A stretch of DNA of 37,322 nucleotides. Source: Ophiothrix spiculata (Eukaryota; Echinodermata; Ophiuroidea; Amphilepidida; Ophiotrichidae). Positions 29,082-37,322 of this stretch are shown one piece after another; the stretch's first letter is position 1; each line of letters begins with the position of its first letter. A program made the position numbers and the translations under genes. The DNA lies in NCBI GenBank assembly GCA_000969725.1, contig JXSR01S073138.1. One strand, 5' to 3'. The notes beneath the pieces were generated by a model, which saw only the letters and a program-made list of their open reading frames with translations, ran no database searches and was not told the DNA's origin.

Positions 29082-29642
29082 GGGCTATTCCAGATGTATT
29101 CCGCACCCCCTTTGGAAAGCACTTCTGGATTTGGAAGTAAAAATGACAGCTAGCACAAAAATTTACAGGAGGATTTTGGAATTGGGGAGCAAAATAGAAT
29201 TTGAACAAAATTTGACAGCCGGAATTCCAGATTTCATGACTTTATGCTACTGGAATTTCAACAATTTGCGTGTCTTCCATACCCTCCAACTGGAATACGT
29301 CGATCCTGGGTTTCCTAACCGGAAATCAATCTTTACCGAAATTAAATCCCAATGCGCTGATAAAGCATAACGATGCACCCAAATAGGCGCACTACCACCC
29401 ATCACAAACAACAATTCAAATTGCCCGCTTTTATGTATATGAATTGCAGGAGCTTATGTCACGGCTTATTAGTTTTATAGGCAAAACTGTGCTTGGGCTA
29501 ACATTTCGATAAATATTGACTTCCGGGTGGAAACCCAGGATCGACGTATTGAAGACTAAATTAACAGCTGGAATTAGAATCCTGAATTTAATTCCAACAT
29601 GCCTTCCACAGGGGTGGGTGCGGAATACATCTGGAATAGCCC
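29082..29642. mobile_element. Inverted-repeat DNA element, GGGCTATTCC termini
   Basis: GGGCTATTCCAGATGTATTC is perfectly mirrored at the right end, flanked by AAT on both sides. Inner segments (TACGTCGATCCTGGGTTTCC and its mirror at about 29530-29550) also pair, so the repeats are long and interrupted. It is 561 bp with no transposase recognised. Confidence 0.75.
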
Positions 29643-29860
29643 AATCTCTCTCCAAAGTGCAAATTCCAACAACCTCTACATTTGAGAAAGACTACTTCAT
29701 CATCAGCTTAAAAAGATATTGTACTGCTAGTTTAAAAACATGGCTGAGAATTTTAGTTTTATGTAAGATAAAAACAAGAGCAAGAATTAACTTTAAACTT
29801 TCCATATAATCATCAATCAAGTGAACTACATAACATGTCAATAAAAACTACCAGTACATA

Positions 29861-29985
29861 TAGGCAAAACAATAATTTATTGGACAATTTAAACAAAAAT
29901 TCATGGAACATGTTGCATTACAAACAATGGAGCCCTGCACACTGAATTTCTGTTTAAACTGTCCAATAAATTGTTTGTTTGCCTA
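29861..29985. mobile_element. 125-bp MITE, TA-flanked
   Basis: TAGGCAAAACAATAATTTAT followed by TGGACAATTTAAAC is mirrored at the right end (GTTTAAACTGTCCAATAAAT, then TGCCTA). A TA dinucleotide flanks each side. Confidence 0.7.
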
Positions 29986-32146
29986 TAGCTTATCTCCTTC
30001 TACCTCAGGCCTCAGACCACAAACTTATGATTCCACACCACTAATTGACCTACCCCGCACCACCCTATGACTGATGGGCGCTGACATTATATGGCGCACC
30101 GGTTGCACTAAAGCGTCTCAAAAGTAGTCGAAATTTGGGTTGAGTGGCTTAGTTTTGTTCTAGATTTTTACTTCAGACTTCTATCGACAAATACTGATGC
30201 AAAAATCTCAGTTTTTCTCCAATATAAGCTCATATTTGATCATTTTTTCTCTAGAAATCATCCAGAACACAGGCTGTCATTTAACATGGTAAATATGTAG
30301 GGTAGTGTAGGGCAAAATCGAGCTGCTAAACCCCCAACTTAAAATGCTTGTTAAATGACAGAAAATTTCATTGTTTATTAGAAATTTAATGGTTTTATTG
30401 CATTTACACACCATATATGTTATATTTTGGGGTAAACAAGACACAATATTTGCATTTAAAACAATAGAAATATCAATTTGTGCTGTGGAACCTTATAGTC
30501 TTAGACCTACTATAATAGGCCTTTTCAAAACACGACTTTCCAAGAATTTCCGAAGCTGATTTTACACTTCCAGCAATTGCCGACAGAAAAAGTGACTCTT
30601 CAACACAATAACCAGAATGTAAGTTCGCGTTCTCGTTAACTGGTTGCGCACGAATTCGAACTTGTAGTTAGCGTTAGCACTATCGAGTCACTTTTTGTGT
30701 GAACGCCCTGATGTGACATGAAATCTTAAGCTTAATCAGCCGATTTCAAATGGAAAATACACTCTTTGTGTCGGTGAGCTTATGCCAAAAGTTGTTCAGA
30801 ATTAATGTCTGGTTCTATTTATTTTTCACTTTTATTACACTGAAATGCCAGAGAATTTTCAGAAAATTTTGTTGACAAAATCAAGCATACTTAATGAGCT
30901 TGTAAATGATTGATTGAAAAAATGGCCATGTGATCAAAGTTACAGAGATTTCCGAATGGGATTTTGAAAAGGTCTACTCAGACAAATATACAGATGTTAC
31001 AATGAGAAATGACTGTAAAGACAAAAAGAAGATTCTGTGTCAAATTACATTGTGTTTTATTGTGGTCTGTTACGAACACAAATTTCCATTTTCCACAAAA
31101 CAATGGGTTAATACTGTTATACAATAGATGAACAAGTTAAACACAAACTTGATAAAAGAACATTACTGCCATTTATATCAAAGAAAGGTGGATATAATGT
31201 AAATTTTATAAACTTTTTAAAACTCATAAAAACTTAAATTACCTCCACAGACTTGTTCTTCGTAATGTTTATTGTGTGTAACTTTTACTTTGATGCCATT
31301 GTCTTTTTGTTTTCATCATACTTGAGTGTTTACCTCATTTACATATCTTTTGTTTCTTACTTGTATATATGTCGTGCATGTTGTCTGTTTTGTCATTACG
31401 CCTATGATTAAGACTTTGCTAAAGTCAAAATATCAGGCCCCTTAACCATACTCTCATAAAAACTTCTACTCAAGTATGCTTAACCAGGTAATGCCAATTA
31501 AGTTTAAGAAACCTGGAAAGTCATCCAGTAGAAACACAAAATAATTGGTTTATTCAAAATCCGTGTAAGACAATTACATGTGTACCCACATCTGGAGATA
31601 GCTATTGCCGTTTAAATAACATGTCGCAATCCAGTACCGGTTATGAGAATCCGATTATCACAATGCATCACCGCGTAAAAGGTCAATCAACCTGTACTTT
31701 CCGTACACAGTATTTCATCAAGAAAAACTAAAATTAATTGGATTCTGTCGTGAGTATAAACAGAGCAGTGTAAGTGTAACACGGTATTTTTACACGGTAA
31801 ACATGATTGGTTTATATTTTACATTTGAGTAGAAACAGGCTGAATGTATTTGAGGTTTCAAAATTATTTTACAATATGATATTTAGCCAAATTTACTTTT
31901 AAATGTACAATTTATGATTCTAATGTGATGAAAACACTACCACTTTTCAAGCTAAATAAAAAGAAGAGTACAACAAAAATGCATGTTGAACATTTCACTT
32001 GATTCAGACAATTTGTTTTTAAGTTACATGCTTTTCAGAATTGTAAAACTCACCACAGGTTACTGTGTTCTAATTATCGTTGGGGCCTCGACAGTCATTC
32101 TCCAAAATACAAGCACATTTGAAAGAACGGTTTGGGGTTTGTAACA

Positions 32147-32361
32147 TACTGTATAAGTGGTAGTTTTTGCGCTACATTTATTTTCGCGCTTTTCGCGCAA
32201 AATGAAAAATAAATGCATCGCGAAAATCAATGTGTATTTGTTGCAAAGGAAACTCCATACTAGCACAATGTTCATGTGCGCGAAAATAAAAATTAGCGAA
32301 ATGGTCCAAAATTGGCCGAGCGTGAAAATTACGGAGCGCAAAAATATTGGCGCCTACAGTA
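32147..32361. mobile_element. TACTGTA-terminated MITE, family C1 copy 2
   Basis: TACTGTATAAGTGG at the left and CGCCTACAGTA at the right, with GCGCGAAAATAAA-type words throughout. Similar in size (215 bp) and composition to the element at 26258-26470. Confidence 0.6.
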
Positions 32362-33629
32362 TACCAGTCAAGGATTCTTCCTGGCTCAAAAACTCATTTT
32401 TGACAAGAGGTGACCTTGAGGATTAAAAGTGGATCATGAATTGCCCCTTTAAATCAAACTTAAGATTTACTTTAATTTCAATGTAATCTAAAAATAGATA
32501 TTATGTTATATCCACTCTCCTTTGATTTTTATCACCTAGTTCTAAACATAGAAGCAATTGATCAACGTACAAAAAATATTGCAAGTGGATTTGTTTGATT
32601 CAGTTAAAATAAAGAGCTAAATTATCACTTAAGATACAGAATTATGCTTTTTGCAGCCTCATTTACAACAAGAACAATTACATTTATACCAATAAAATTC
32701 TCAGATTCAAATATAAAAGTATAAAATAACTTCAACACCTTCGGGCTGGATTGGTCTCTATCATCGAAAGGGATTATTCCACATCAGAATACTTTCAACT
32801 AAATATTTGTTATTTAAGAAGAATCTGTGAATCTATGCAAGAATAAATATTCCATTTGGAGAAAACTTAAAGGCCTAGGTAAAAATCTGGAAGATATCAA
32901 GGAGTACTTACTGGCTTGATTTGAGATAGGATATGAGTCATGTTGTTTTAGAGATTTAGTGAGGACAAAATTTGTAAAACTTAGTTAACATTGTGTAACC
33001 TGGGAACAAGAACTAATGTGGTGTGGTTACCTTCTTTGTTTATAAATACTTGTCGAAACAAATTAATCTACAATATATTGGCTTATAACCATCTCAGTTT
33101 AACTGTTGAACTATCTTCCACTATAAGGTGCATGTGTTTCGATCACTTTTATAATCCACAGTTTCCAAAATCGAATTGGAGATTTTGATACAACATGAAA
33201 GCTCATATTTGTCTCATATCGCCTGTAAATTTTCACTTCTATACTATGTTTTGATAAAGAGATATGGTCAAAATAGTGCTGAATTACTGGAATACTTTGT
33301 GAACAGATATAAATATCTTATAGGTTTCTCTCAGACACATTTTTGCCTGTAGCATGAATTTGGCTCAAGGTATGCAAATGAAACTTCATAATTGCTTTAA
33401 GTAGGAGATTACTCATTTTTAAAATATGGCAAAAAAATTTGAAAAATTTGTCATCAGACTGGAATACCTACCTTTAATAGATAATACAAAAAAGTATTTT
33501 TTTTAAAGTGGATGTTTTCTGTATAATTATTTATTGGGCATAATATGGGGTCTAAACCAGCCCTCAATTTATGGACCATATGAATCAGTACAGGTACAAA
33601 CCAATAGGAGGTAGCAACAAATTAAATAA

Positions 33630-33915
33630 ATATGGTCCAATTGCTTCAGTTTTTTTTTTCAAACTTTTTGAGATTTTGGTACCAAAATATTGTCTATTTT
33701 TTTTCTTATAACCATGTAAAATTTACAGCTGAGTTTTAGAGATGTATGTAAAATTGTGTCTTTTTACAGTAACCATAATTAATTTTATACTAGTAATGTA
33801 ATAGGCGATTTTGAAGTACAAAATTACCCATAAAATCAAAACGATTTGAACGATTCAGCTGCGATTTGAAACTTAAAACCTATTTAATGGTCATCTTTCA
33901 TATGACACTAAAAAT
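33630..33915 (-). repeat. Dispersed repeat D1, copy 2
   Basis: This is the reverse-orientation copy of the repeat at 4600-4900, lying just downstream of gene A. Confidence 0.6.
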
Positions 33916-34556
33916 AATTTTGAAGAATTAAACCCATAACAATAGGATGTTGAGAATAGGTGTCAACAAAAAATTGGGCAGAACTTTCAAGTAGGGTGGG
34001 TTGGGCGATTTTTTTCCCTAAAATAATCTAAAAATTTGAACAAAGTGGGAGAAAAACTGAAAATTTTCTACAAAGAAATTTTCTAAAAGATTTGAACCAA
34101 AATTGTTAGTCAACATTTTAGCCGAAAAACAGCTGATTTTACATAATTTTGGCCAAAAAAAAACAAATTCTTAAAAACACGAATTTTGTGTCAGTTTTGG
34201 CATATAAAACAGGGGGGTCATTGCCTTTGGGATAAAGTTTAAATTGCAAAAAATGGATAAATGGCCTTTTAATTAATTGCATTCACAGTAACAATTTTTT
34301 TTAACACTGGTTTTAGTAATCAGAATATTAACCAAAATGAATTAGTACTATTAAAACTACAATTTTAGAACACTTCTAAAAATATTTTATGCAATGACTT
34401 TTTAGTTAGAACAACATTAAATATTAGTGAAAATGAATTAGTATCAGTAACACACCACTACCAGTCTACTACGAGTGACCAAGACTTCTGAGAGAAGTCG
34501 AAATATTTCAGTAAGTGTTTTTCACTTCTATCTTGGATTTGTTACCAGAATTGAAC

Positions 34557-34562
34557 TTTATT
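34557..34562 (-). promoter_or_regulatory. Gene A polyadenylation signal AATAAA
   Basis: AATAAA on the minus strand lies about 110 bp downstream of the gene A stop codon. This gives a short, plausible 3' UTR. Cleavage would be expected near 34530-34545. Confidence 0.55.
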
Positions 34563-34668
34563 ATGTTGTTAGTCATGAACAATCCTGATAAATCTTATAC
34601 AGAATTAGTATTGTTATAAATATAACGACAACAGATCAAAAATAATTTCCAGTACATACATAAGTCCA

Positions 34669-34883
34669 TTAGGCATCACTAACAATAGGGTCCTTGTCAT
34701 TTCCTGATGATGTTGCATAGAGTGTGTTTTCAAATCCTGATGTACCAGCTGAAGCCATGGCCGCATCGGCGCTAAATTTTGGTCCGGGACTACGTTGCAT
34801 GATAAACCAACCGATCATTAAAGCAAAAGCCACAAGGACAAGGATACCTATAATAATGCCAACAATACCACCAGCAGATATAC
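34669..34883 (-). CDS. Gene A last exon: transmembrane helix and FENTLY cytoplasmic tail
   Basis: After acceptor TTCCATAG the exon encodes a glycine/isoleucine-rich membrane helix of about 24 residues (from GGIVGIIIGILVLVAFALM), then a basic stop-transfer (MQRSPGPK) and a tail of about 40 residues containing GFENTLYATS and ending DPIVSDA before TAA. FENTLY matches the tyrosine-based endocytosis motif of the mammalian macrophage mannose receptor (MRC1) tail, which drives clathrin-mediated uptake. This is therefore the 3' end of a mannose-receptor-family gene lying upstream of, and in tandem with, gene B. The extracellular domains are outside the window. Confidence 0.85.
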
Positions 34884-35841
34884 CTATGGAAGAAATACAA
34901 AAATGTAAGTGTTATAAAATATATTCAAATTGAACATGGTCAGAGGCAGTGCCAGGGTCTTGCAAGGGAGGGGGCGTTTGTCCCCCAGTAACAAGCTATG
35001 GCCCCAGTTACCCCTCACACTTTCAGTCACCAACATTTTTTTTTAATCATATGAATTTCAAGAGTTTATGTTTTATTTCTAGCTGAAATTAGCAAATTTT
35101 TGTGCCAATTGTATGGCTTTGTAACAATTTTTACGTGAAATTAGCAAATTTTCAGAATTTTTCACTATGTTCATTTCAAAAAATAATCATGATTTTCCCT
35201 TTTTGCTTGCAATATTTTTCAGTCCAGACAATACCGTCTCTCAAAATTCGCACATTGTGAAATGAAAAATATTTGTGAAAACGTCTGCTGATTGCAATTT
35301 GCAAATTAAGAACTCAAAAAATTTAAAATGTTTACAACGCTGTAAATATGGTTATTTCATGTACAGTTACTTTTGCACACTCAAATGTTTAGCTATATAT
35401 TTGCAAGTTGTTTCCAATGTGTGCAATACAAACCCAATACTCTTTGTGTAGTATATTCATTTTGGCTCTAGTATAAACAAATTGAGCATGAAGAGCGTCA
35501 AAATTAAAAGTAGATTTGAAATGTCGTCTTACTCAGTACCCAAAAATCACATGTGTACAGTAATCAATTCATACACTCCGCTTGTGCTGCGCGTGTCATC
35601 TGGCCAATCAGAACGCAAGAATATAAGGAACGCAGAGTGCAGTTGATTTTCACAATGCATTGCGCTTGTTGCATTACGGTTTGCCTGGCGGGCATCTAGT
35701 GCGTATGAATGTTTCATTGTTTTTGTCGGGTGATTATTTATTTAGTTTAGAGAAGTTTTGGATTTTGATGGTAATATTAAAGGCCTTATTTCTTTTCACA
35801 AAAGATGCAATATTATTTTTCTGTCGTATATGAATAAGATT

Positions 35842-36032
35842 AACAAATTTGCATTCCATAATGCTCGTAAAATGAGACAAAATCAATGCACTTGCGGTAA
35901 ATTTTGATTGTAGTCCGATGCACTCGACCCGTACTCGGCCCCTACGGGCCTCGTGAATTGGACGCATCAAAATTAACCGCGCATGCATTGATTTTGTCTC
36001 ATTTCACTTGCGTATGAAATGCGCATTTATTA
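35842..36032. mobile_element. Fold-back element in gene A last intron
   Basis: The arms share AATGAGACAAAATCAATGCA and, further inward, GCGGTAAATTTTGAT with its mirror ATCAAAATTAACCGC. The GC-rich centre contains CGGCCCCTACGGGCC. Confidence 0.65.
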
Positions 36033-36200
36033 ACCTATAAATCACAAATTTATCTCCTTAGGCATTGGACAGTTTGAATCTTGAACAACCCTTCTCAAGG
36101 CTTGAGGTAAATGTTTTTATGATTTTAATGTCTTTACGTTCATTTGATTAACATCTGTGAAGCTTAACCTAAAACAAATTAGGAAAGGAGTGAAGCTATT

Positions 36201-36720
36201 ACCCCGTTTACACTGGGAAAAAGTCGTAAATGATTTACTTATTTTTTCCAATGATGACTTGAAATTAATTTGACTTGTAGATGTTTACACTGCAGCGATT
36301 CCAAAGCGGATTCTGAAGTCGCTTTCAGAAAAATCAATTACGTGTATACACCCTAATACATCACCATCCATTAACATCGCACAACTGCAACTGGCGCAGT
36401 GCGTGTCATACACGTGTCACGTGCAGCGGTATAATGGCGCACACTTGGTAGTGAGTTGGTTTTAAATTTGTTGTTCTTGCGAAGATACTGAACCGAAAAT
36501 CGATTACGACTTGCGTTTACACTGCTAAAAGTCGTCTACCAATTATGACCTACTTGATTTCATTTGAAATGAAGATGCATTTAGTCATCTTTGTAAATTG
36601 GACCTAAAGCGACTTGTACCTGTTTACACTCATATAAAAAAGTGAAATCGTTGACGACCTAAGTGAAATCGATTACAAAAAAATCTGAAATCAGATTAAA
36701 ATCTGAACTCTCACACCCCT
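36201..36720. repeat. Cluster of GTTTACACT-containing repeats
   Basis: GTTTACAC words occur at about 36206, 36281, 36513 and 36623, each followed or preceded by GTCG/CGATTTC motifs (AAGTCGTAAATGATT, AAATCGTTGACGAC). It is probably a MITE array; the edges are not defined. Confidence 0.4.
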
Positions 36721-37234
36721 GATGTGAACATATTCAGTCAGCTTTGAGGGCTATCATCAACTTGGTTGTCTATTTATTGTCTTTTATGTAATATTACCAT
36801 GTCTATTTTGTATTGTTTTCTCGGTCATTCTGAATAAAGAGTACCACAAGTCCATGTATTCTCTGATACAGTATCCACATTACTTACATTATTGCTTTAT
36901 ACGGAAGTACAGAAAGCGTTATTGAAATGTTTTGGCAGAGATTGATGTTTGAAAACTTTGAACTATATACAAATTGCTTAAAGAGCAAAACATGAAGCTT
37001 GACCCATGAAAACAGAACCAAAGTGAAGATTTACTTATGGAAATGATTAGAAAGGTGTGATGCTTTACCTATTCACATTTGCCAATAGGGTGAAATTGTG
37101 CCTATATTTTCTTGGAAGCATGTGAAGTGGTTGTGAAATCCTGATTTTAGAATTAATTAGTCCAGGTGAAGAAAGGTGAATTCTTGAGGAGGGTTGTTCA
37201 AGATTCAAACTGACTCCTGCATTGGGTTACATAC

Positions 37235-37270
37235 CTGTTATTGGCTGGGCTGTAGAATCTGGATCTGGAT
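37235..37270 (-). CDS. Gene A penultimate exon: juxtamembrane stalk
   Basis: A 36-bp phase 1-1 exon between GTTTCAG and donor GTATGT encodes PDPDSTAQPIT, a short acidic, Pro/Thr stalk that joins in frame to the membrane-helix exon at 34883. Support comes from the splice sites, the exact phase fit and the composition expected of a receptor stalk. Confidence 0.68.
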
Positions 37271-37322
37271 CTGAAACAAATGTATTAGGTTCAAAATTCT
37301 ATGATCTTTGTAAATCCTAGAT

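Larger units (their letters stand above)
25817..34556. other. Intergenic region between gene A 3' end and gene B start
   Basis: About 8.7 kb without a recognised gene. It holds the gene B promoter (not located), TACTGTA-type elements at 26258 and 32147, repeat M1 at 28641, inverted-repeat elements at 29082 and 29861, and repeat D1 at 33630. Segments 26471-28640, 29988-32146 and 32362-33629 show no supported feature beyond AT-rich sequence and short poly-T or G runs. Confidence 0.5.
34884..37234. other. Last intron of gene A
   Basis: A 2.35-kb intron. It contains the fold-back at 35842-36032 and a stretch with repeated GTTTACACT words (about 36206-36630). The remainder shows no gene. Confidence 0.55.

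Noticed and set aside
29080..29809. Overlapping frames of 74-97 codons on both strands
   Set aside because: They are readings through the inverted repeats of the DNA element at 29082-29642; no protein family was recognised.

Overview
This is a eukaryotic window, most likely from a marine invertebrate animal and possibly a deuterostome such as an echinoderm, hemichordate or cephalochordate. The phylum cannot be fixed from the sequence alone. The evidence is AT-rich DNA, small coding exons with GT..AG introns, C-type lectin-like domains (CTLDs) of animal type, a mannose-receptor-type cytoplasmic tail, LINE and Penelope-like relics, and very many short inverted-repeat DNA transposons. No tRNA, rRNA, CRISPR array or bacterial-type operon was seen.

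Two genes are supported, both on the minus strand and in tandem, head to tail. Gene A is upstream and enters at the right edge. Only its last two exons are present (37235-37270 and 34669-34883). They encode a short stalk, one transmembrane helix and a cytoplasmic tail containing FENTLY, the endocytosis motif of the macrophage mannose receptor. Gene B starts with a signal-peptide exon (ATG at 25816) and runs left through 14 exons to 283, then leaves the window. I built its model by hand. All 14 exons join in frame with consensus splice sites, giving 1,548 nt or 516 codons: signal peptide, CTLD1, CTLD2, CTLD3, an 11-residue linker, and the first part of CTLD4. The signal peptide passes directly into CTLD1. 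No ricin-type CysR domain or fibronectin type II domain was found, unlike vertebrate mannose receptors. Both genes probably make endocytic or pattern-recognition lectin receptors.

Introns of gene B and the 8.8-kb intergenic region (25.8-34.7 kb) are packed with mobile-element debris. Items include a LINE nested in an older TTAA-flanked element (7.6-9.0 kb), a second LINE 3' end (22.6-23.2 kb), a Penelope-like C-terminal relic (about 0.46-0.74 kb), a mariner-like element with a nested 77-bp-arm palindrome (5.4-6.2 kb), and a three-copy family with G/C-tract termini and 9-11 bp target duplications (11.1, 15.6 and 16.3 kb). There is also a 72-73 bp minisatellite next to an assembly gap of Ns (17576-18086), and a 94-bp hAT-like element whose 8-bp target duplication contains the splice donor of exon 2. 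Several of these elements could influence the lectin gene directly: the duplicated donor, the inverted repeats around exons 3-4, the local duplications of exon 7, and direct repeats spanning the gene's 5' part.
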